Origin: an uncultured Verrucomicrobiota bacterium | GTDB taxonomy: Bacteria > Verrucomicrobiota > Verrucomicrobiia > Limisphaerales > UBA9464 | Length of the DNA stretch: 50,034 nucleotides | Assembly (NCBI GenBank): GCA_903854475.1 | Contig: CAINWP010000220.1 | Location: forward strand, 1-50,034 | Direction: 5' to 3' | In this document: positions 1-7,919 of the stretch, one piece after another | How the letters are laid out: each line of letters starts with the position of its first letter | Position numbering within the stretch: the first letter of the stretch is position 1 | The notes under the pieces: generated by a model | What the model saw: only the letters and a program-made list of their open reading frames with translations | What the model was told of the DNA's origin: nothing | Database searches by the model: none | Position numbers and translations under genes: made by a program

Positions 1-1776
1 CTGCTGTCGCCCACGGCCATCGCCTATTGGGCGGCGCCGTGGTTGGTGACTCCCGCGGTGCGAGTGCCCCGGGTGGCGGCGGGCTCAGCGACCGTGGTCT
101 CTGAGGTTTCGCACGTTGTCGAGCCGGTCGGACTGAAGACCGCGACGCCCGCACACCCGAAGCTCGAATTGGCCGGCGGGCTTCTGCTGGTTTGGGTCGT
201 CGGTTGCGGTGCCTGGGCAATCTGGGTGCTGGTGCGGAGCCGGGAGGTGGCCCGGCCGGTTCGGGATTCGGACGAGGCACCGGAGGCCTTGCAAACAGTG
301 CTGGCCGAGACCGCGGCCGGGCTGGGGCTGCGGTCGAAGCTTCCGCGGCTGTGCCTTACCGATACGGCGCAGGGGCCGGCGCTGTGTGGACTGTTCCGGC
401 CGGTGATCTTGCTGCCCCGGGGGCTCAGCGAGCAGATCGAAGCCGAGTCGCTCCGGCAGGTGCTTCGGCATGAACTCATTCATTTGCAGCGGTGGGACCT
501 CGCCTGGAACTTGCTCCAAGTTTGCGTTCAGATCGCGTGGTGGTGGAATCCGCTGGTGTGGTTTGCCAACGCCCGCATCCGGTCCTTGCGCGAGGCCGCG
601 GTCGATGAGGCGGTGATGCTCGAGCCGGGTGCCGACGACTACCCGGCCACGCTGGTCGCCGTGGCCCGCTACTGCGCAGTTCCCCCACGGATGCCCATGG
701 CCTTCCTCGGAGTCCTCGAATCCGGTAGCCGGCTTGAGGCGCGAGTTCGACGGTTGTTGGAACGTCCATTACCCCGTAGTGCCCGATTGGGCTGGGTGGG
801 CTGTGTGACGGTGCTCGTGGCCGGCGCGCTGTTCCTGCCGATGGGATTTGCCCGGGTCGAGACCCCAGCTCTGCCCACGCCGGTAGCGAAGGCACCGACC
901 GATCCGAAAACGCTCCCGGTGGGTGGTTCGACGGCGAGTTTGAAACCCATCCCGGCCGCCGCCGCGGAATTAAACTCCGCCTCCAAGGTTGAGCCGGCCG
1001 CGCCGGACAGCCCGCGGGCCACCGGCGGTTCCGTCGTCCCAGCGATCGATGCGCCTTTGCAAGTTGATATCCAAGGGCGATTCGTCGAGATCCACGGCTC
1101 CCTGCCTCCGGAGTTGGTCGGCGTGCTTTCCTCGAACCGTAGTTCCGTTCGGCTTACGGCGACGGCAGCCCGTGTTCTCATGAAGGTCTTCGAAGAGCAC
1201 CTTGGCACCGATATCCTGGCCGGGCCGCGTGTAATCACTCAGGTGAATTTTCAGGCTGCAATTTCGGTGTCACAGGACAGAACGGTGATCGACGGCAAGA
1301 TTCCGCAATCCCGGCTGAGTCCGTCGGCCGACCCGGATCCCTTCACGGTTCGAAAGGTGAGTGTGGGCCCAACCTTGCGGGTCATGGCGAACATGTCTCC
1401 GGCCTCGTCGAACCTGGTCGAACTCGTCGCAGATGCCTCCATCGTTCAAATGCTGGGATACGAGCTCGCTTCGAACGGAACCTCCGAACCGCTGATCCTC
1501 ACCAACCGCGCCTCGGGCCGGGAGCGGATCTGGGATGGCCAGAGTGTGCTCATGGATGCGGGTGCGGTCACCAACCGGGTGCACTTCGTCGACAAGGTGG
1601 TTCACCTGGGAGATCTGCCGCTCGTCGGCCGGTTCTTCCGCAAGGAAGGCACCCAAGATCAGGTGAGTCGACTGTTCGTCCTGGTGACCCCGACGCTCAT
1701 CGACGCCGCCGGGCGCCCCATCCACGACCCGGCGCATCCGCCCTTCGATCCTGCGACTTTCCCGCCGAAGCCCTGA
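1..1776 (+). CDS. M56 (BlaR1/MecR1-like) metallopeptidase with secretin-like C-terminal domain, 5'-truncated by window edge
   Basis: The frame is open from base 1, so the start lies outside the window. The N-terminal half is an integral-membrane M56 peptidase: a hydrophobic segment (about 172-222), the zinc motif HELIH at 469-483, a hydrophobic WWWNPLVWF stretch, and REAAVDEAV supplying the likely third ligand. Another membrane segment ([18 protein letters not shown]) follows. In BlaR1 proteins such a module cleaves a partner repressor after sensing an envelope signal. After a Pro/Ala-rich linker, roughly 1050-1740 encodes a domain ending in [12 protein letters not shown]...[12 protein letters not shown], which resembles the C-terminal part of GspD/PilQ-type secretins. 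No BlaI/MecI repressor is visible; it would normally be upstream. The peptidase call is firm, the secretin-like call moderate. Confidence 0.85.
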   Translation: MLSPTAIAYWAAPWLVTPAVRVPRVAAGSATVVSEVSHVVEPVGLKTATPAHPKLELAGGLLLVWVVGCGAWAIWVLVRSREVARPVRDSDEAPEALQTVLAETAAGLGLRSKLPRLCLTDTAQGPALCGLFRPVILLPRGLSEQIEAESLRQVLRHELIHLQRWDLAWNLLQVCVQIAWWWNPLVWFANARIRSLREAAVDEAVMLEPGADDYPATLVAVARYCAVPPRMPMAFLGVLESGSRLEARVRRLLERPLPRSARLGWVGCVTVLVAGALFLPMGFARVETPALPTPVAKAPTDPKTLPVGGSTASLKPIPAAAAELNSASKVEPAAPDSPRATGGSVVPAIDAPLQVDIQGRFVEIHGSLPPELVGVLSSNRSSVRLTATAARVLMKVFEEHLGTDILAGPRVITQVNFQAAISVSQDRTVIDGKIPQSRLSPSADPDPFTVRKVSVGPTLRVMANMSPASSNLVELVADASIVQMLGYELASNGTSEPLILTNRASGRERIWDGQSVLMDAGAVTNRVHFVDKVVHLGDLPLVGRFFRKEGTQDQVSRLFVLVTPTLIDAAGRPIHDPAHPPFDPATFPPKP

Positions 1777-1804
1777 CGACCGGCCCGCACCGTCCGCACA
1801 GGAC

Positions 1805-2269
1805 TCACTTCCAGGTCCATGAGGTCAATTGGTAAGGCTCCGGCTTGCGCCAGGTCTGCCACCAGACCAACGCCTCGGCTGTCTTCTTCTCGCCGTCGAG
1901 GGTCACCCACAGCTGCAGTCGGTAGTTCATCCCGGCCACCACCTGGTGTTCGGCCCCCACGATCCGCACCAGTGCCAGTCGAGGGACGGGCTGCGTTTTG
2001 GCCTTGGGATCGTCTTGGCCAGAGGCCGGCCTCCGCAGGGCCGCCTGCTGGGCCTTCACGGCGAAGGTGGCTGCGGACTTCACTTCGTGTCCCGTGGTGG
2101 AAACCACCGAGAACCCGCCGATCTTTCGATCGGAACTCTCTGAGCCTGCCGAAAGGGGCGGAGGGTCCAGTGGACCCTGAGCGCCCGTGCCCGCCCGCAG
2201 GCCTGTGGCACCCGACATCCACAACAAACACCCGCCCAAAACAGGGACAGATGGGAGAAAGCGAGTCAT
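1805..2269 (-). CDS. secreted cystatin-like protein
   Basis: 154 residues. The N-terminus is a signal-peptide-like stretch (MTRFLPSVPVLGGCLLWMSG). After a low-complexity linker come the hallmarks of the cystatin fold in order: IGGFSVVSTTGHEVKSAATFAV (conserved Gly pair and helix), then EHQVVAGMNYRLQLWV, which contains the inhibitory-loop consensus Q-x-V-x-G, then AEALVWWQTWRKPEPYQL. Cystatins inhibit papain-like cysteine proteases by wedging the Gly pair and the QVVAG loop into the active site. The second hairpin (usually Pro-Trp) is only loosely kept (W-R-K-P). It lies 42 bp downstream of the unknown gene at 2312-2845 on the same strand, so the two may be cotranscribed. The fold assignment is from motif reading only; the target protease is unknown. 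Confidence 0.72.
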   Translation of the reverse strand: MTRFLPSVPVLGGCLLWMSGATGLRAGTGAQGPLDPPPLSAGSESSDRKIGGFSVVSTTGHEVKSAATFAVKAQQAALRRPASGQDDPKAKTQPVPRLALVRIVGAEHQVVAGMNYRLQLWVTLDGEKKTAEALVWWQTWRKPEPYQLTSWTWK

Positions 2270-2311
2270 GCGATCGGCTGTTCCTCAACAAATCGCCACG
2301 TCCAACACTCA

Positions 2312-2845
2312 TTATCCACGGACGACCTCCGGGCGGATCCATTGGCTGCGGATTCCGCGGCCTTCGCGGGTGATTCCAGTCATGGCCATGAACCGGGTAG
2401 GATGTGGCAGCACTCCGCCGGGGATCGGACCACGATCGGGAAGTTCATGCAGCAGGTACGACCACAATGGGTGGGTGGGTTCGATACTCCGGCCGATCTT
2501 GGCCAGTTCACGAACGAGGGTTTCAGCACGTTCCATTCGGGCCAATCGCAGGAGTTTACTCGGGTCATTGTCTCGGGCGCCGAGCATGGCGGCTCCCATC
2601 CGCAGTGCTGCCGGTGACCATTCCCAGCTGCCATGGAGCAATCCAATCGCGAGTTCCTCGTTGGGCACCCTGTCCGTTCCTGGGTCCACTACGGTTCCCG
2701 TCACGGTGTCGCGATAATAGCGGCAGCCTCGTTGGACCGCCAACCGCATGAGCGACTCGGCGTCCTCGAGCCCCGATGCCGTGAGACGTCGTCGGAGCGG
2801 CGAGCAATGGCTCGTCATACCCAGCCGGCGGAATAGAGACGGCAT
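2312..2845 (-). CDS. conserved hypothetical protein
   Basis: 177 residues with no domain I can name; it looks like a soluble, mostly helical protein without signal peptide or membrane segment. Noticeable blocks are NEELAIGLLHGSWEWSP followed by AALRMGAAMLGA, an ARMERAETLVRELAKIGR helix and a Pro-rich end (GVLPHPTRFMAMTG). The spacing of Arg, Met and Ala residues suggests a helical bundle. A second Met at residue 10 (MTSHCSPLRRRL) is an alternative start. It is the first gene of a probable two-gene minus-strand unit with the cystatin-like gene and is divergent from the DUF1549 gene. Function unknown. Confidence 0.6.
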   Translation of the reverse strand: MPSLFRRLGMTSHCSPLRRRLTASGLEDAESLMRLAVQRGCRYYRDTVTGTVVDPGTDRVPNEELAIGLLHGSWEWSPAALRMGAAMLGARDNDPSKLLRLARMERAETLVRELAKIGRSIEPTHPLWSYLLHELPDRGPIPGGVLPHPTRFMAMTGITREGRGIRSQWIRPEVVRG

Positions 2846-3045
2846 GGATGGAAACTATCCCTGCCGCGCACGGAGTTCAATGCGCAGAACCATGGTGACC
2901 GAGCCGGCGGCGGGGGAACCGAGGACATGGCTACGTTTCTAACATCCCCCGATCTTGCCCTCGGGGTGGCCAGAGAGGGCTTGTCCTTGTTCGAATGGCG
3001 TCTAGCGCCGGATCGTCGGCTTGCCTAGATTCTTCAACAGTTCTC

Positions 3046-6000
3046 ATGAAGCCATCCCACTCCGCTGCGCGTGTCCTCTTCGGGTCAGTCTCGGCCTCGG
3101 CCTGGATTCGGGCCGCGCTCCTTTCCGGAGGCCTCCTTGGTGCCTCCGCTCGCGCCGCCGAACCGGTGGGCTTCAACCACGACATCCGGCCCATCCTCTC
3201 CGACGCCTGCTTCCACTGCCATGGCCCGGATCCCGGCACCCGCAAGGCCGGCCTGCGCCTCGACACCCGGGAGGGTTTCTTTGCCGCCACCGCCAAGCGC
3301 GGACCGGCCGTCGTGTCCGGTGACCTCGGCAAGAGCCCCCTCTGGCAGCGCCTGGTCTCCACCGATGCCGACGAGGTCATGCCTCCGCCCGAGGCCCACA
3401 AAGACCTTACCGCGGCCCAGAAGGAGGTCGTGAAGCGGTGGATCCTCGAGGGCGCCCAGTGGCAACCGCACTGGTCGTTCCTAAAGCCCGAGAAGGCGAC
3501 CCTCCCTCCGGTGAAAGACATTGGTTGGGTGCGGGGCGGGCTCGATGCGTTCATTTTGGCTGGGCTCGAGGCCAAGGGGCTTCAGCCCAATCCCGAGGCC
3601 GACCGCCGCAGCCTGGCGCGCCGCTCCGCTCTCGACCTCACCGGCTTGCCGCCCCGGTCCGAATGGGTCGAGGAGTTCGTTCGTGACACGCGCTCAGACG
3701 CCTACGAGCGATGGGTGGATCGTCTCATGGACACGCCGCAGTGGGGTGAGCACCGGGCACGCTACTGGCTCGATGCGGCCCGCTACGCCGACACGCACGG
3801 GCTGCACTTCGACAACTACCGCGAGATGTGGCCCTACCGCGACTGGGTCATCGGGGCCTTCAATCGCAACATGCCCTTCGACCGGTTCACCGTAGAGCAA
3901 ATCGCCGGCGACCTGCTGCCCGGAGCCAGCGAAGACCAGCAAATCGCCACCGGCTTCCACCGGTGCAACATGACCACCAATGAGGGCGGCACCATCGAGG
4001 AGGAGAACCTCGCGAACTACGCCAACGACCGGGTGACCACCACCTCGTGGGTCTGGCTCGGGCTCACCGCCAACTGCGCGGCCTGCCACGACCACAAGTT
4101 CGACCCGGTCAGCCAGAAGGACTTCTACTCTATGGCGGCCTTCTTCCGAAACACCCAGCAAGGTGGGTTCGATGGCAACGTAAAGGATTCCAATCCCAGC
4201 ATCGTCGTGGTGACCGACACTAAAGACCGTGCCCGGTGGGATGCCCTGGCCGGGGTCATCGAGTCCGCCAAGAAGACCGTTGAGACCTGTAAGAAGGACG
4301 CGGAGGGGGCCTTTGATCGATGGGTTGGTGGGTTGAAGTTCCCGGAACTCGAGGCGGCGCTCGGGCGAGATCTCACCTTCAAGGCCCCATTGAACGAAGG
4401 CTCGGGCACCACCGTTTCCGTCACAGCTCCCTCTGGCCCGAAGACCTTCCCGGCCACCGGCGAGCCGGCGTGGAAACCCGGCGGTCCCCTCGGAGCCTCT
4501 CTGGTCACTGACTCCGGCAAGACCATGGCCTTTGCCGACGCAGGCGACTTCGAGTTGGGCAAGCCGTTCTCGCTGGGCGGTTGGTTCTTCGTGCCTGAAA
4601 AACCACCGGCCACCGGATCACTGCTGGCCCGCATGGACAACACCCAGGCCCACCGCGGCTGGGATTTGTGGTACGAGAACGGATCGTTCGGCTCCCACTT
4701 GGTGAATCGCTGGCCCGAGAACGCCCTCAAGGTTCGCACTCGCAAGGCGTTGGCCAAGAAGGGGCAGTGGCAGCACCTGTTGCTTACTAGCGATGGCTCC
4801 GGCCGGGCCGACGGCATGCGTTTGTACGTCGATGGAGTGGCCGCTGATCTCGAACCGGGCCCGTCTACCGTGACGGGCACGATTCGCACGGGTGTGCCGT
4901 TGAAATTGGGTCAGCGCCATGAGTCCGATGTGCTCGCCGGCACCTCCGTGCAGGATTTGCGCAGTTATTCCCGCGCCCTGAGCGCGCCCGAGGCCCGCAC
5001 CTGGGCGGCCCCCGAAGCCTTTCGCACCCTCCTGGCCAAGCCCACGGCGGACTGGCCTAAGGAAGAGCGCGCCGGGTTGTTGTCGGGTTTTCAGGCGGAG
5101 TTCCTGCCCTTGAAGCAGGCCCAGTCTGCGATCGTGGCCCTCGAGAAGGAGCGCTCCGAAATTCGCGGCCGGTATCCGGTGACCCACATCCAGCGCGAGA
5201 AGGCCGACACCATGCCCATGGCCTATGTGCTCAATCGTGGGCAATACGACCAGAAGCGCGATGTGGTGGGTGGGGCGGTCTTCAAGGCTCTCAACCCGTT
5301 GCCCGCTGGGGCACCCACCAATCGTCTGGGTCTGGCTCAGTGGCTGGTGTCGCCCGAAAATCCGCTGCCCGCGCGGGTTACGGTCAATCGATTTTGGTCC
5401 GAAGTCTTTGGGGCCGGCATCGTTCGCACCTCCGAAGACTTGGGCATCATGGGTGACTTGCCTTCCAATCAGGCCCTCCTCGACTGGTTGGCCGTGGACT
5501 TCATGGAGCACGGTTGGGACGTGAAGCGTTTCTTCCGCCAAATGGTTTTATCGGCCACCTACCGCCAATCGGCCACGGCCTCGAAAGACGCCCTGGAGAA
5601 GGATCCGGCCAACCGGTTGATGAGCCGGGGTCCGCGCTTCCGCATGGATGCGGAGATGGTCCGCGACTATGCCTTGGCCGCCGGCGGACTGCTCGTCCAC
5701 AAGGTGGGCGGAGCCAGTGTGAAACCTTACCAGCCCGAGGGTGTGTGGGAGGCCGTGGCCATGCCCGAGAGCAATACCAAGCGGTATGTGCCGGACGCCG
5801 GTGAGAGCCTGTATCGGCGCTCGCTCTACACGTTCTGGAAGCGCGCGTCACCGCCGGCGTTGATGGATCTCTTCAACGCTCCGAGCCGCGAGTCGTGCAG
5901 CGTCCGCCGCGAGCGCACCAATACCCCCCTGCAGGCGCTGGCCACGCTCAACGACCCGCAGTTTGTCGAGGCGGCCCGTGTCTTGGCTTCGGGGGCCTTG

Positions 6001-6270
6001 CGCGATTCCGGGAACGACCAACCCGACCGGGTCGTTGATTTCTTGGCCCGACGGCTTCTGTCCCGTCCGCTGGACGCCTCCGAGGCGGTGGTGGTCCGCG
6101 AGGGCTACACCCAGGCCTTGGCGTTTTACCGCCAGCATCCCGAGGACGCCGGTCGCCTCGTGCGCGTGGGTGATTCCAAGCCGGATCTCTCGGCCGGAGA
6201 ACCGCTTTTGGCGGCCACGACCTTGGTGGCCAATCAGCTCCTCAACCTCGACGCCGTTCTCAACAAGTAA
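3046..6270 (+). CDS. DUF1549/DUF1553 Planctomycete-type cytochrome c protein with internal LamG domain
   Basis: About 1074 residues from the ATG at 3046; an in-frame ATG at 2995 would add 17 residues before a clear signal sequence (RAALLSGGLLGASARA), so the internal start is preferred. Order: an N-terminal PSCyt1 haem motif CFHCH within FNHDIRPILSDACFHCHGPDP; DUF1549 with the second motif CAACHDHKFDP; a central LamG/concanavalin-A-like domain (about 4560-4980, ending LRSYSRALSAPEARTW); DUF1553 with VNRFWSEVFGAGIVRTSEDLG and ERTNTPLQALATLNDPQFVEAARVLA. These exported proteins are common in Verrucomicrobia and Planctomycetes and are thought to act with DUF1501 partners in degrading complex sugars; the reaction is not established. 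Its partner follows 20 bp downstream, so the two form an operon. Confidence 0.93.
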   Translation: MKPSHSAARVLFGSVSASAWIRAALLSGGLLGASARAAEPVGFNHDIRPILSDACFHCHGPDPGTRKAGLRLDTREGFFAATAKRGPAVVSGDLGKSPLWQRLVSTDADEVMPPPEAHKDLTAAQKEVVKRWILEGAQWQPHWSFLKPEKATLPPVKDIGWVRGGLDAFILAGLEAKGLQPNPEADRRSLARRSALDLTGLPPRSEWVEEFVRDTRSDAYERWVDRLMDTPQWGEHRARYWLDAARYADTHGLHFDNYREMWPYRDWVIGAFNRNMPFDRFTVEQIAGDLLPGASEDQQIATGFHRCNMTTNEGGTIEEENLANYANDRVTTTSWVWLGLTANCAACHDHKFDPVSQKDFYSMAAFFRNTQQGGFDGNVKDSNPSIVVVTDTKDRARWDALAGVIESAKKTVETCKKDAEGAFDRWVGGLKFPELEAALGRDLTFKAPLNEGSGTTVSVTAPSGPKTFPATGEPAWKPGGPLGASLVTDSGKTMAFADAGDFELGKPFSLGGWFFVPEKPPATGSLLARMDNTQAHRGWDLWYENGSFGSHLVNRWPENALKVRTRKALAKKGQWQHLLLTSDGSGRADGMRLYVDGVAADLEPGPSTVTGTIRTGVPLKLGQRHESDVLAGTSVQDLRSYSRALSAPEARTWAAPEAFRTLLAKPTADWPKEERAGLLSGFQAEFLPLKQAQSAIVALEKERSEIRGRYPVTHIQREKADTMPMAYVLNRGQYDQKRDVVGGAVFKALNPLPAGAPTNRLGLAQWLVSPENPLPARVTVNRFWSEVFGAGIVRTSEDLGIMGDLPSNQALLDWLAVDFMEHGWDVKRFFRQMVLSATYRQSATASKDALEKDPANRLMSRGPRFRMDAEMVRDYALAAGGLLVHKVGGASVKPYQPEGVWEAVAMPESNTKRYVPDAGESLYRRSLYTFWKRASPPALMDLFNAPSRESCSVRRERTNTPLQALATLNDPQFVEAARVLASGALRDSGNDQPDRVVDFLARRLLSRPLDASEAVVVREGYTQALAFYRQHPEDAGRLVRVGDSKPDLSAGEPLLAATTLVANQLLNLDAVLNK

Positions 6271-6290
6271 CCCCCAGAGACTTTCCTACG

Positions 6291-7754
6291 ATGAACCTCT
6301 TTCAGGAATTCCGAGCACTCGAGAACCGCCGACACTTCCTCGGCCGCGGCAAGAATCTCATGGGCCATGCGGCGTTGGCCTCGTTGCTCGGTGGGGCGGC
6401 CGGCCGTGGTTTGGCCGAAGCGGGTGCGGGTGCCGATTTGCGATCTTCGCAGTTTCCGGCCAAGGCCAAGCACATCATTTACCTGCACATGGTCGGCGGC
6501 CCGTCCCAGATGGATCTCTGGGACTACAAGCCCAAGATGCAGGAGTGGTACGACAAGGACTTGCCCGAGTCGGTGCGCAATGGTCAGCGGCTCACCACCA
6601 TGACCGCCGGTCAGACCCGATTCCCCATCGCGCCGTCGAAGTTTCGCTTCAGCCAGGTGGGCTCCAATGGCCTCTGGATGAACACGGAGATGCTGCCGTG
6701 GACGAGCAAGGTGGCCGATGACTTGTGCCTCATTCGTTCCATGCACACCGAGGCCATCAACCACGAGCCGGCCATTTGCGCCATGCAAACGGGCAATCAG
6801 GTGTCGGGACGTCCGTGCATCGGCTCCTGGGTGAGTTATGGCCTGGGGAGCCTCAACGAAAACCTCCCGGCCTTCGTGGTGCTGGTGGCTGAGCCCACCA
6901 ACAAGGAGCAAATTCAGGCCATTTCTGCCCGATTATGGTCGAGTGGCTACTTGTCCGGTGAACATTCCGGGGTGTCCTTCCGGAGCGCTGGTGATCCCAT
7001 TCTTTTTATCAATAACCCGCCGGGCATTCCGGACACGCTCCGCCGTTCGCAGCTCGATGGCCTCCGTCGCCTCAACGAAATCACCCATCGCGAGGTGGGC
7101 GATCCCGAGACGCACACGCGTATCCAGCAGTTCGAAATGGCCTTCCGCATGCAGTCCAGCGTGCCCGAATTGACCGCGGTGGCCCAAGAGCCGGACTCCA
7201 CTTATCAGCTCTATGGCGATCAGGCCCGCAAGCCCGGTTCCTTCGCCTACACCGCACTCTTGGCGCGCCGGCTCGTCGAACGGGGCGTGCGCTTCGTGCA
7301 GGTGTATCTCAACAACTGGGATCACCATGCCAACACGGCCGGACGCATGCCTTCCCAGTGCAAGGACATCGATCAGGCGTGCTACGGGCTCATCACCGAT
7401 CTCAAGCAGCGCGGCTTGTTTGACGACACGCTCATCATTTGGGGCGGTGAATTTGGTCGCACCATTTACAGCCAGGGCGGTGTTTCGAAGGAGAACTACG
7501 GCCGGGATCACCATCCGCGATGTTTCTCCATGTGGATGGCCGGTGGCGGATCTAAGGGCGGTACGGTGTATGGAACCACCGACGAGTTCTCCTACAACAT
7601 CGTCGAGAACCCCGTACATATCCGGGATTTCCACGCAACGGTCCTGCACCTCTTGGGTCGCGACCACCGCCGCTTCACTTACCGACACCAAGGTCTCGAC
7701 CAGCGCCTCACCGGTGTTGAAGAAAGTCGAGTGATTCGCGAGCTGATGACTTGA
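6291..7754 (+). CDS. DUF1501 family protein (sulfatase-fold, Tat exported)
   Basis: 487 residues. The N-terminus has a twin-arginine motif (ENRRHFLGRG) before a hydrophobic stretch (AALASLLGG), indicating Tat export of a folded protein. Characteristic DUF1501 blocks are IIYLHMVGGPSQMDLWDYKP, the ARRLVERGVRFVQVY stretch, NNWDHH and IIWGGEFGRT. The family is distantly related to alkaline phosphatase/sulfatase enzymes and nearly always lies next to a DUF1549/DUF1553 gene, as here with a 20-bp gap. It probably works with that partner in the periplasm; the substrate is not known. A perfect 10-bp inverted repeat starts six bases after the stop codon. Confidence 0.93.
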   Translation: MNLFQEFRALENRRHFLGRGKNLMGHAALASLLGGAAGRGLAEAGAGADLRSSQFPAKAKHIIYLHMVGGPSQMDLWDYKPKMQEWYDKDLPESVRNGQRLTTMTAGQTRFPIAPSKFRFSQVGSNGLWMNTEMLPWTSKVADDLCLIRSMHTEAINHEPAICAMQTGNQVSGRPCIGSWVSYGLGSLNENLPAFVVLVAEPTNKEQIQAISARLWSSGYLSGEHSGVSFRSAGDPILFINNPPGIPDTLRRSQLDGLRRLNEITHREVGDPETHTRIQQFEMAFRMQSSVPELTAVAQEPDSTYQLYGDQARKPGSFAYTALLARRLVERGVRFVQVYLNNWDHHANTAGRMPSQCKDIDQACYGLITDLKQRGLFDDTLIIWGGEFGRTIYSQGGVSKENYGRDHHPRCFSMWMAGGGSKGGTVYGTTDEFSYNIVENPVHIRDFHATVLHLLGRDHRRFTYRHQGLDQRLTGVEESRVIRELMT

Positions 7755-7759
7755 GCGGC

Positions 7760-7785
7760 CTTTTAGAATGAAAAAATTCTAAAAG
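7760..7785. terminator. A/T-rich perfect inverted repeat just after the DUF1501 gene
   Basis: The arms CTTTTAGAAT (7760-7769) and ATTCTAAAAG (7776-7785) are perfectly complementary with a 6-base loop. The repeat sits six bases after the DUF1501 stop. It lacks a clean T-run, so it may be a weak terminator or 3' stabiliser, or a protein-binding palindrome upstream of the LamG gene. The low G+C of this patch contrasts with its surroundings. Confidence 0.4.
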
Positions 7786-7919
7786 CTTCGGTTAATTGTA
7801 AAAATTGCTGGTCGATGTATAAACGGTTGTCAGGTAGGTGAATTTTCGGTGAAGTCATCAAGCTGGCCGCAGAGGTTCCCTAATCCTATGTGGTCAGGTT
7901 TTGACGACATCGCTGAACT

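Noticed and set aside
1659-2342. 227-residue minus-strand frame overlapping the cystatin-like gene
   Set aside because: It is out of frame with the signal peptide and QVVAG motif and overlaps the end of the M56 gene; composition is that of a shadow frame.
2995-3045. Upstream ATG for the DUF1549/DUF1553 gene
   Set aside because: The 17 added residues precede a complete signal sequence and have no typical N-region character; the ATG at 3046 is preferred though not proven.
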